Positions 1 to 5,316 of a DNA stretch of 5,738 nucleotides are shown one piece after another; position 1 is the first letter of the stretch; each line of letters begins with the position of its first letter. The translations under genes were made by a program, and so were the position numbers. The notes under the pieces are model-generated. The model had not been told where the DNA came from, made no database searches, and was given only the letters and a program-made list of their open reading frames with translations. The stretch spans positions 3,791-9,528 of the forward strand of contig DPWB01000127.1 in NCBI GenBank assembly GCA_003527885.1. The letters are read 5' to 3'. The stretch comes from Candidatus Competibacteraceae bacterium. Lineage in GTDB: Bacteria > Pseudomonadota > Gammaproteobacteria > Competibacterales > Competibacteraceae.

Positions 1-536
1 AGCGCCTTCATCGCCATCATCAGCGCCGCCGGCCCGCAGGTGAAATCCAAGGTCTGCTGGTAGTACGGTACTTTGACCAGATCGACTTGCAAATAAGGGA
101 CCAGACGCTTCTCGAAGCGGAGCGCGTCCATGTGGTCCTCGTAATAATCCGGCGTTTCCTCGAACTGGCGGTAGCCGTGACGGCGAAACAGCGCCAGCGA
201 AGCGGGGTTGTCGCGGCGGACCTCCAGGCGCATCGACACGCAATCCCGCTCCAGCGCGGCCGCTTCGGCCGCCTCCAGCAGCCGGTCGCCGATCTTGTAG
301 CGCCGGTGTCCGGGGTGTACGGCAATCGAATAGAGCCGGGCCATCGAAGTGCCGCGCGAAAACAGCAGCAGCACGTAGCCGCGAATGTGACCACCTTCTT
401 GGTCCAGCAGGATAATGGCGTTGCCGTGGGTCAACAGATGGCGGAAGCTGCGGCGGGACAGACGATCCGTCGCGAAGCATTGCTGTTCGATCGCCAGCAA
501 GGCCGGAATGTCGTCCAAGGTGGCATGACGCAGCAT
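1..536 (-). CDS. GNAT N-acetyltransferase / peptidase C39 fusion protein (3' end outside window)
   Basis: I translated this frame by hand from ATG at 536. It stays open to the window edge and gives 178 complete codons with no stop, so the gene is partial. Residues 1 to about 145 read as a GNAT acyltransferase: N-terminal LRHATLDDIPALLAIEQQCF, a beta-4/alpha-3 acetyl-CoA region (LYSIAVHPGHRRYKIGDRLL, about 68-87) and the late DNPASLALFRRHGYRQF signature (about 109-125). A linker leads into VPYYQQTLDFTCGPAALMM (about 156-174), the start of a C39-like papain-fold peptidase. Cys167 is the expected nucleophile and Gln161, six residues earlier, the expected oxyanion-hole residue. The catalytic His and Asp would lie beyond the window. 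In the usual R-x-x-G-x-G/A acetyl-CoA loop the first Gly appears to be Lys81. GNAT/C39 fusions are known in proteobacteria, but I know of no settled substrate. There is no good Shine-Dalgarno sequence; the start rests on homology to GNAT N-termini. It is divergent from argE. Confidence 0.88.
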   Translation of the reverse strand, partial: MLRHATLDDIPALLAIEQQCFATDRLSRRSFRHLLTHGNAIILLDQEGGHIRGYVLLLFSRGTSMARLYSIAVHPGHRRYKIGDRLLEAAEAAALERDCVSMRLEVRRDNPASLALFRRHGYRQFEETPDYYEDHMDALRFEKRLVPYLQVDLVKVPYYQQTLDFTCGPAALMMAMKA

Positions 537-745
537 GGCGGTTCGGGATGATCTCGGGCTGTGAGCGCAAAGCGCGGCGGAGAGAGTCGGGCGATCCGGC
601 AATAATGGGGAAGGCGGCAGGGTGCGAACCGGAGGCTTGAATCTGAACCAGCGTTGGCCTGAAAGCGCGTCGTCAAACGGCTACGGCTGGGTCAAACTGC
701 TATTATTATCACGCAGTCGCTACCGCTATCGCCAGTGAAATCATC
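537..745. promoter_or_regulatory. Divergent intergenic region between GNAT/C39 gene and argE
   Basis: This 209-bp gap separates two divergent genes, so it should hold promoters for both. The part next to argE is A+T-rich against a G+C-rich background: TATTATTATC at 701-710 contains two overlapping TATTAT hexamers that could serve as a -10 element for argE. I see no good -35 box at 16-18 bp from it. Two copies of GTCAAAC (672-678 and 691-697) lie 19 bp apart just upstream and could be operator half-sites. I see no clear ArgR-type ARG box. No convincing ORF or RNA gene was found in the gap. Confidence 0.35.
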
Positions 746-1906
746 ATGCAGAACGCGCCTTTTCGCCTGTTGGACCGCATCCGTCAATTGATCGCCACGC
801 CGTCGGTCAGCAGCGTCTCGCCGCAATTCGACCAGAGCAACCGGGCGGTCATCGACCTGCTGGCCGGCTGGCTGGAAGACGCGGGGTTCAGAGTCTGTAT
901 ACAGCCCCTGGTGGAGCGGCCTGACAAAGCCAATTTAATCGCGACCTCGGGTGAAGGGTCGGGGGGCTTGGTGTTGGCCGGACACACCGACACCGTGCCG
1001 TATGACGAGGGCCGCTGGCGCCATGATCCCTTCGGCGGTGCGGTGGCTGACGGGCGGATTTACGGCTTGGGTTCGGCCGACATGAAAGCCTTTCTGGCGC
1101 TGGCCATCGAGGCGGCCGGCGAGTTTACGGCGCGGGAGCTGCGGCGACCGCTGGTGATCCTGGCGACGGCGGACGAAGAAAGCAGCATGGCCGGGGCGCG
1201 AGCGCTGGCGGCGGCCGGCAAGCCGTTGGGACGACACGCGGTGATCGGCGAACCGACCGGCCTGAAACCGGTGCGGATGCACAAGGGTATCCTGATGGAA
1301 GCGATCCGGCTGGAGGGGCGTTCCGGTCATTCCAGCAATCCGGCGCTGGGCGCGAGCGCCTTGGAGGGAATGCACCGGGTCATCGGCGAACTGCTGCGCT
1401 GGCGGGCGGAACTAGAGGCGCACTATCGCAACCCGCTGTTCGAGGTGGCGGTGCCGACGCTGAATCTGGGCCATATACACGGCGGCGACAACCCCAACCG
1501 GATTTGCGCCGACTGCGAGTTGCACATCGACATCCGACCGTTGCCCGGCATGACTTTGGCGGAGTTGCGCGGAGCGTTGCAACAGCGATTGGAACGGCTG
1601 TTAGTGGATGGAACGCTCAAGCTGAGTTTCAGGCCACTGTTTGCGGGCATCGAGGCATTGGAAACACCGGCGGCGGCGGCCATCGTGCGGGCGACCGAAG
1701 AATTGACCGGCGAAGCGGCCGGCGCGGTGGGTTTCGGTACCGAAGGGCCGTATCTGAACGCCTTGGGCATGGAGACAGTAATTATCGGCCCCGGCAGCGT
1801 GGACCGCGCGCACCAGCCGGATGAATTTCTGCCGCTGGCGAGCGTGCAACCGACCTTGGATTTGTTGCGGAGTTTGATCGGGCGCTTCTGCGAGCGAGGC
1901 GAATGA
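746..1906 (+). CDS. argE: Acetylornithine deacetylase ArgE (M20 metallopeptidase family)
   Basis: This cytoplasmic zinc enzyme hydrolyses N2-acetyl-L-ornithine to ornithine and acetate in the linear arginine pathway. The protein is 386 aa, close to the 383 aa of E. coli ArgE. Visible M20 residues are His80 and Asp82 in GHTDTVP, Asp112 (bridging metal ligand) in GSADMKAF, the general base pair Glu144-Glu145 in TADEESS, Glu169 in IGEPTGL and His356 in AHQPDEF. This spacing matches E. coli ArgE (His80, Asp112, Glu144/145, Glu169, His355), so ArgE fits better than DapE or CPG2. The dimerisation domain falls at about 175-290, with SGHSSNPALGASALE at its start. ATG 746 gives an N-terminus at the family position; only a weak AGTGA (734-738) precedes it. 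The stop overlaps the AEC transporter start as ATGA, so the two are probably translationally coupled. Confidence 0.95.
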   Translation: MQNAPFRLLDRIRQLIATPSVSSVSPQFDQSNRAVIDLLAGWLEDAGFRVCIQPLVERPDKANLIATSGEGSGGLVLAGHTDTVPYDEGRWRHDPFGGAVADGRIYGLGSADMKAFLALAIEAAGEFTARELRRPLVILATADEESSMAGARALAAAGKPLGRHAVIGEPTGLKPVRMHKGILMEAIRLEGRSGHSSNPALGASALEGMHRVIGELLRWRAELEAHYRNPLFEVAVPTLNLGHIHGGDNPNRICADCELHIDIRPLPGMTLAELRGALQQRLERLLVDGTLKLSFRPLFAGIEALETPAAAAIVRATEELTGEAAGAVGFGTEGPYLNALGMETVIIGPGSVDRAHQPDEFLPLASVQPTLDLLRSLIGRFCERGE

Positions 1907-2820
1907 ACAATCTGTCGCTCATTCTAGGGGCCTTGGGTCCGGTTTTCGCGATGATCCTGTTGGGCGCGGGGTTGCGGTGGCTGCAATTTCCCGGTGACGG
2001 GTTTTGGCCGGCGGCGGAACGGTTCACTTATTTCGTGCTATTTCCGGCATTGCTCGTGCGTCAGTTGGCGCTGGCGCGCTTGACCGATTATGCGGTAGGG
2101 CCGGTGGCGCTGATTATCGTGACGTTGCTGTTAGGAATGACGGCGGTGGTTTATACCCTCCGGCCGTGGCTGAAGGTGGACGGGCCGGCGTTTACCTCGG
2201 TCTATCAAGGAGTCATCCGTTTCAATACCTACGTCGGGCTGGCGGTGGTGTTGGCGGTGTTCCACGCCGAGGGCGGCGCGGTGGCGGCGCTGGTGATGGC
2301 GATTATGATCCCGTTGATCAACGTGCTGTGCGTGCTGGTGCTGACCGCCCATGCGGGTGGCGGCGCGACCGTCGGCGGCGTCTTGTGGGGGCTCATCACC
2401 AATCCGTTGATTGTGGCTTGTTTGGTCGGGATTGGCTTGAACGTGACGGGCATCGGCTTGCCGCTCGGTTCGGCGGCGGTGTTGGATATTCTGGCGCGAG
2501 CGGCGTTGCCGTTAGGGCTGTTGGCGGTCGGCGCGGGTTTGCGCTTGGATGCGTTGACGCGGCCGGGCTTGCTGGTTGGGACCGGCGTTTTGAAGTTGCT
2601 ACTGATGCCGGCGCTGGCGGGATTCTTGTGTTGGTTGATGAAGCTCGGCTCGTTGGAGACCAAAGTGCTGGTGGCTTTCGCGGCGCTGCCCAGCGCGTCG
2701 GCGGCCTATATCCTGGCGAGGCAATTGGGCGGGGATGCGCCGCTGATCGCCGCTGTTCTCACGGTGGAAACGGCGCTGGCGCTAGTGACGTTGCCGGTGG
2801 TTTTAGTGTGGGTGATATGA
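1903..2820 (+). CDS. AEC (auxin efflux carrier) family transporter
   Basis: This inner-membrane carrier has 305 aa, typical for bacterial AEC proteins. About ten hydrophobic segments can be drawn, at roughly 5-27, 38-58, 64-84, 105-121, 125-147, 157-179, 188-212, 223-245, 254-274 and 278-303, in the two five-helix halves expected of the family. Family-like motifs are AERFTYFVLFPALLVRQLA (38-56), RFNTYVGLA (106-114), GLITNPLI after the central loop (163-170) and ALPSASAAYILA (261-272), which resembles the conserved substrate-site loop of the second half. The start codon lies inside the argE stop (ATGA at 1903-1906). GAGG at 1896-1899 is unusually close to the start, so coupling to argE translation is likely. 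Characterised members carry malonate, malate, amino acids or auxin, and the substrate here cannot be read from sequence. Its position invites an ornithine- or acetate-related guess, but that is inference only. Confidence 0.9.
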   Translation: MNNLSLILGALGPVFAMILLGAGLRWLQFPGDGFWPAAERFTYFVLFPALLVRQLALARLTDYAVGPVALIIVTLLLGMTAVVYTLRPWLKVDGPAFTSVYQGVIRFNTYVGLAVVLAVFHAEGGAVAALVMAIMIPLINVLCVLVLTAHAGGGATVGGVLWGLITNPLIVACLVGIGLNVTGIGLPLGSAAVLDILARAALPLGLLAVGAGLRLDALTRPGLLVGTGVLKLLLMPALAGFLCWLMKLGSLETKVLVAFAALPSASAAYILARQLGGDAPLIAAVLTVETALALVTLPVVLVWVI

Positions 2821-2894
2821 AGTCGGCCATTGAAACGATCAAAAAAGTGGCGCGTCAAATTCGAAAGCGACGATGGGCGGAGGCGAGACCATGA
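2817..2894 (+). CDS. Possible 25-aa basic micro-ORF bridging the AEC and Uma2 genes
   Basis: ATG at 2817 overlaps the AEC stop as ATGA, and this frame's own TGA (2892-2894) overlaps the preferred Uma2 start ATG 2891, again as ATGA. The 25 codons encode a strongly basic peptide, MKSAIETIKKVARQIRKRRW followed by AEARP. The Lys/Arg cluster alternates with Ile/Val/Ala in a way that fits a short amphipathic helix. The Shine-Dalgarno context is weak (GGTGAT directly upstream), so any translation would depend on re-initiation by ribosomes finishing the AEC gene. It may be a real peptide, or just a coupling leader that carries ribosomes across the 70-base gap to Uma2. Against it are its small size and the lack of any recognisable homologue; the same frame is also open by chance through much of the AEC gene. 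Confidence 0.35.
   Translation: MKSAIETIKKVARQIRKRRWAEARP
2879..2883 (+). promoter_or_regulatory. Ribosome binding site that decides the Uma2 start
   Basis: GGAGG sits 7 bases before ATG 2891, the best Shine-Dalgarno match in the window. It favours 2891 over the in-frame ATG at 2873, which lies upstream of this element and has no such site. It lies inside the last codons of the 25-codon micro-ORF, so ribosomes translating that frame would pass over it. Confidence 0.7.
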
Positions 2895-3586
2895 GCGCGA
2901 TAGCGGAAACTCCAGCACGATCTTTGCGGACGACACTGCCGTTGGAAACGGGCGACCATCTCGGACGCGCGGAGTTCGAGCGGCGCTATGCCGCCATGCC
3001 GGGCGTGAAAAAAGCGGAATTGATCGAAGGAGTGGTTTACATAGGTTCGCCGGTGCGTTTTGAGAGTCATGGTAGTCCGCATGGTTGGGTCATGACGTGG
3101 CTAGGTGTTTATATGGCGGCAACTCCGGGAGTGAGTCTTGGAGATAATGTTACAGTCAGGTTGGACGCCGACAACGAGGTACAATCAGACGCACTGTTAC
3201 GGCTCGATCCGGCGCGGGGTGGCCAGTCGCGGATCGGTTCCGACGATTATGTCGAGGGTCCGCCGGAGTTGGTGGTGGAGATCGCCGCCAGCAGCGCGTC
3301 TTACGATCTGCATGACAAAAAACGTATTTACCGGCGAACCGGAGTGCGGGAATATCTGGTTTGGGTGGTCGCGGAACGGCGGTTGGAATGGTGGCGGTTA
3401 CAGGATGGCGAGTATTTGTCGCTGCTGCCCGATACGGACGGCGTGACGCGCAGTACGGTTCTTCCGGGTTTGGCGCTGGCGGGGGAAGCGCTGTTGGCGG
3501 GCGATCTGGCGCGGGTGCTGGAAGTGTTGCAAGCGGCATTGACCGGACCCGAACATACCGCTTTCATCGCGAGTTCGCAACAGTGA
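2891..3586 (+). CDS. Uma2 family endonuclease-fold protein (DUF820)
   Basis: This 231-aa protein has the Uma2/DUF820 pattern, a PD-(D/E)XK restriction-endonuclease-like fold. An N-terminal helix region FERRYAAMPGVKKAELIEG (29-47) carries Glu43/Glu46. VRFESHGSPHG (55-65) supplies the conserved His positions. The core follows as Asp100 in QSDALLRLDP, Glu130 in PPELVVEIAASS (124-135) and Lys143/Lys144 in DLHDKKRIYRRTGVREYLVW (139-158). The C-terminus (159-231) is the usual strand-rich tail with a short helical end. I placed the start at 2891 because of the GGAGG site; starting at 2873 would add six residues. Uma2 proteins are very numerous in cyanobacteria and some proteobacteria, often in many copies, and their biological role is unsettled; nuclease activity is inferred from fold. 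The stretch around 3040-3180 looks less G+C-rich than the neighbours, which may hint at acquisition. The gene is coupled to what lies upstream by an ATGA overlap. Confidence 0.88.
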   Translation: MSAIAETPARSLRTTLPLETGDHLGRAEFERRYAAMPGVKKAELIEGVVYIGSPVRFESHGSPHGWVMTWLGVYMAATPGVSLGDNVTVRLDADNEVQSDALLRLDPARGGQSRIGSDDYVEGPPELVVEIAASSASYDLHDKKRIYRRTGVREYLVWVVAERRLEWWRLQDGEYLSLLPDTDGVTRSTVLPGLALAGEALLAGDLARVLEVLQAALTGPEHTAFIASSQQ

Positions 3587-3616
3587 TGGCACGGGTTTTC
3601 CTTACACAAAAGTCTT

Positions 3617-3632
3617 TTCAAGCAGGCTTGAA
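3617..3632. repeat. Perfect 7-bp palindrome over the translation start region of the coiled-coil nuclease gene
   Basis: TTCAAGC (3617-3623), a 2-base centre AG, then GCTTGAA (3626-3632) form a perfect inverted repeat ending two bases before ATG 3635. It includes the only Shine-Dalgarno-like bases available (AGCAGG, 3621-3626). As RNA it could form a small hairpin, with about six pairs closing a 4-base loop, that partly hides the ribosome site. As DNA it could be an operator. There is no T-run after it, so it is unlikely to be a terminator. Confidence 0.45.
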
Positions 3633-3634
3633 GA

Positions 3635-4459
3635 ATGAATAGCGCTGAGTTGAAAGAGACGATACGGCGGGAGTTGCCCGGTTTGCTGCGGGACGATCCT
3701 GGCTTGCGCGACTTTTTGTTGGAGTTGACGCGACAGGAACATCCGAGTCGCGCCGAGACCGAGGATCACTTTTCCCAACTGTTGGGCGAGCTGCGGCGTG
3801 ATCGCGAGGAGCAAAACCGCAAGTGGGAAGAACAAAACCGCAAGTGGGAAGAGCAAAACCGCAAGTGGGATGAAAACCAAGCGGAGATGCGCGAGGAATT
3901 CAGGAAACTTTACGAGCAGCAGAACCGGGATCGGCAAGAACAAAACCGCCGCTGGGAGGCGCAAAACAGCAAGGAAGAGGAGCACAAGCGAAAATGGGAA
4001 GAAAACCAGAAAGAGTTGCAGCGGCTTCATGAGGCGGTCATGGCCCAAGCATCGAAACATGATCGCAGCATCGGCGCGTTGGGCGCACGGTGGGGGATGC
4101 AGTCCGAAAAAACGTTCCGCGCTGCGCTGGCAGGGATTCTGGAGAAGAATTTCGATGTTCGGGTGCTGAACGTCAATGAGTACGACGATCAGGGTGAAGT
4201 ATTCGGTCGGCCGGATCAAGTGGAACTGGATATCATCATCATGAACGGCTTGCTGCTGATCTGTGAGTTGAAATCATCCATTGATAAAGCCGGGATGTAC
4301 GCCTTCGAGCGCAAGGCGCGGTTTTACGAGCGGCGGCACGACAAGAAGGCCAACCGGCTGCTGGTGATCTCGCCGATGGTGGACGCGCGGGCGAGCGAAG
4401 TGGCTAAAAAATTGGGGATCGAGGTGTACGGTGATTCGATTGATGTGAAATCGCTGTGA
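3635..4459 (+). CDS. Coiled-coil protein with C-terminal PD-(D/E)XK nuclease-like domain (DUF3782-type)
   Basis: The protein is 274 aa in three parts. Residues 1-50 are a small helical head (SAELKETIRRELPGLLRDDP). Residues about 52-140 are a highly charged, nearly hydrophobic-free heptad region: three exact EEQNRKW heptads (58-78), then drifting ones (EQQNRDR, QEQNRRW, EEHKRKW), which should form a long helix or coiled coil. Residues about 148-270 are the nuclease-like core: LGARWGMQSEKTFRAAL (149-165) with Glu158, VELDIIIMNGLLLICELKSS (196-215) with Asp199 and the E-x-K pair Glu211/Lys213, then a helix AFERKARFYERR and strand NRLLVISP. The order Glu, Asp, E-x-K fits a catalytically competent PD-(D/E)XK site. 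Related proteins, many annotated DUF3782, are common in archaea, cyanobacteria and filamentous gammaproteobacteria; their target is unknown. It follows Uma2 by 48 bp and is probably co-transcribed, with a weak ribosome site inside a palindrome. Confidence 0.82.
   Translation: MNSAELKETIRRELPGLLRDDPGLRDFLLELTRQEHPSRAETEDHFSQLLGELRRDREEQNRKWEEQNRKWEEQNRKWDENQAEMREEFRKLYEQQNRDRQEQNRRWEAQNSKEEEHKRKWEENQKELQRLHEAVMAQASKHDRSIGALGARWGMQSEKTFRAALAGILEKNFDVRVLNVNEYDDQGEVFGRPDQVELDIIIMNGLLLICELKSSIDKAGMYAFERKARFYERRHDKKANRLLVISPMVDARASEVAKKLGIEVYGDSIDVKSL
3806..3868 (+). repeat. In-frame 21-bp tandem repeat, three units (EEQNRKW heptads)
   Basis: Three head-to-tail 21-bp units (3806-3826, 3827-3847, 3848-3868) each encode EEQNRKW. 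The last 15 bases of each unit, CAAAACCGCAAGTGG, are identical in all three; only the third bases of the two Glu codons differ. Degenerate copies continue to about 4015. Because the unit is a multiple of both 3 and 7 residues' worth of bases, gain or loss of a copy would keep frame and heptad register. Near-identity at DNA level points to recent duplication. Confidence 0.95.
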
Positions 4460-4504
4460 TCTAAGGGGCTGTGGTCAGGTAATAAAAGTGAGTGTTATCA
4501 GGCT
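4460..4504. other. Short convergent intergenic gap
   Basis: Only 45 bp separate the ends of two convergent genes. A weak imperfect inverted repeat (about 4480-4500, GGTAATAA against TGTTATC with wobble pairs) is present but lacks a T-run on either strand. I cannot support a rho-independent terminator here. Confidence 0.4.
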
Positions 4505-5269
4505 CTATGGCGCTGTCGGATAATCGCTGATCCAAGGGCTGATACTAATGTACCCCACCGGCATCCCATCTTTTGGCGAGAGCACCATAACGATGTCTTT
4601 ATTTTTCCCTTTTAGCGGTAGGTACAGATAATCCTCCAAGCGCCCACTTTGATGAGCTATAAATGCTTCAATCGCTTGCTTGGCGTTTGTGTCAAGAGAG
4701 GCAATTTTTCCTAAGTCTACGCTTCGCTTGCGTAAATCCGTCAAATCGGGTCGATACGGTTCGTACAGTTCCGCCCTGAATTCCAGATCTTTTTGGCCCT
4801 CTAGCAAAACGCCGAACATGATTTCTTGGCGCAATTTGGGGTCGGCGGGCGGGCGGGCTTGTGCTAGCAGCGGGCCGATACCTGCAAATCGCTGAAGTTC
4901 AGGGTATTTGAGCTTTTCGAATTCGACTTCCGCCGCTGCAATGGAAGTAAACCGATCTACCCCGAAGACCACAAACGCAGGGCGCTGTTGGTAGATAATG
5001 GCCGCCCCATAGAGCAGTGCACTCAATTGCAGCAGCACGATCACGCTCATATCGAATTTGAGGCTGGGTTTGTCGGGTTTGAAAACAATGAGGGTCAGCA
5101 GTGGCCCTAACACTATATCCACGCCGGCCAGGATACGAAGCACTTTCCAGCCGCCGTCCGTTTCAAAATATGGTGTGGGATACCAGAAAAAAAACATCAC
5201 GCTCAAAAAAACTAAAATTACGGCGGCGCTGGCCGTTAGATGAATGGTGAAAGCGCGTAGTTTGCTCAT
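4505..5269 (-). CDS. TfpX/TfpZ-type type IV pilin accessory protein
   Basis: This 254-aa protein is predicted to sit in the inner membrane. It has three N-terminal hydrophobic segments (about 8-28, 42-64, 74-93) followed by a soluble, probably periplasmic, C-terminal domain. The pattern of the family is clear: FFFWYPTPYFETDGGW (26-41), ILAGVDIVLGPLLTLIVF (46-63), KPSLKFDMSVIVLLQLSALL (67-86), then YGAAIIYQQRPAFVVFGVDRF (87-107). In Pseudomonas aeruginosa the TfpX/TfpY/TfpZ proteins are encoded beside a particular pilA allele and help its pilin assemble efficiently. Length fits the family. No pilin gene is visible here; the gene runs alone, convergent with the nuclease-like gene and with an IS transposase 47 bp upstream. 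The start ATG 5269 gives the usual short N-terminal tail (MSKLRAF) before the first helix, but no strong Shine-Dalgarno sequence precedes it. Codon use and A+T content differ mildly from the argE operon. Confidence 0.85.
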   Translation of the reverse strand: MSKLRAFTIHLTASAAVILVFLSVMFFFWYPTPYFETDGGWKVLRILAGVDIVLGPLLTLIVFKPDKPSLKFDMSVIVLLQLSALLYGAAIIYQQRPAFVVFGVDRFTSIAAAEVEFEKLKYPELQRFAGIGPLLAQARPPADPKLRQEIMFGVLLEGQKDLEFRAELYEPYRPDLTDLRKRSVDLGKIASLDTNAKQAIEAFIAHQSGRLEDYLYLPLKGKNKDIVMVLSPKDGMPVGYISISPWISDYPTAP

Positions 5270-5316
5270 GCAGTTAGATTGTCGATAAATATTAGGGCTT
5301 TCGCTTAATCTTTTGG
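5270..5316. other. Gap between transposase and pilin accessory gene, probable IS end
   Basis: These 47 bp are A+T-rich compared with the rest of the window and lie between the transposase stop (5317) and the pilin accessory start. One terminal inverted repeat of the IS most likely falls here, because transposase genes usually stop close to an element end. The partner repeat is outside the window, so the exact boundary cannot be set. Any promoter of the accessory gene must lie here or inside the IS. Confidence 0.35.

Noticed and set aside
87..551. 154-aa plus-strand frame opposite the GNAT/C39 gene
   Set aside because: The minus strand here gives a clear GNAT/C39 protein. The plus frame is Gln/Arg/Val-rich without recognisable motifs.
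746..1906. Alternative identity as DapE or a carboxypeptidase G2-like M20 enzyme
   Set aside because: Positions of His80, Asp112, Glu144/145, Glu169 and the C-terminal His agree with E. coli ArgE, and the length is right. A paralogue with another acyl-amino-acid substrate cannot be fully excluded.
2004..2894. 296-aa Gly/Arg-rich frame overlapping the AEC transporter
   Set aside because: It is a shadow of the G+C-rich transporter gene, with low-complexity Gly/Arg composition and no domain. Only its last 25 codons, which start at ATG 2817, were kept as a separate candidate.
3798..4169. 123-aa plus-strand frame with KTASGK-type repeats
   Set aside because: It is an out-of-frame reading of the same tandem repeat. 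The 21-bp period keeps other frames open; there is no plausible start site or domain.
3602..4219. 205-aa minus-strand frame with repeated hydrophobic LFPLAVL-like blocks resembling a membrane protein
   Set aside because: It lies antisense to the coiled-coil gene. The repeated hydrophobic blocks are the reverse complement of the EEQNRKW heptads, so both the openness and the apparent membrane segments are by-products of the 21-bp repeat.
4480..4500. Possible bidirectional terminator between the convergent genes
   Set aside because: The inverted repeat is short, needs wobble pairs and has no U-tract on either strand.
5275..5316. Possible promoter for the pilin accessory gene (TAATAT on the minus strand)
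   Set aside because: The best -35 partner (TAGCCA) is a poor match and 19 bp away, so the A+T-rich stretch alone does not support a promoter call.
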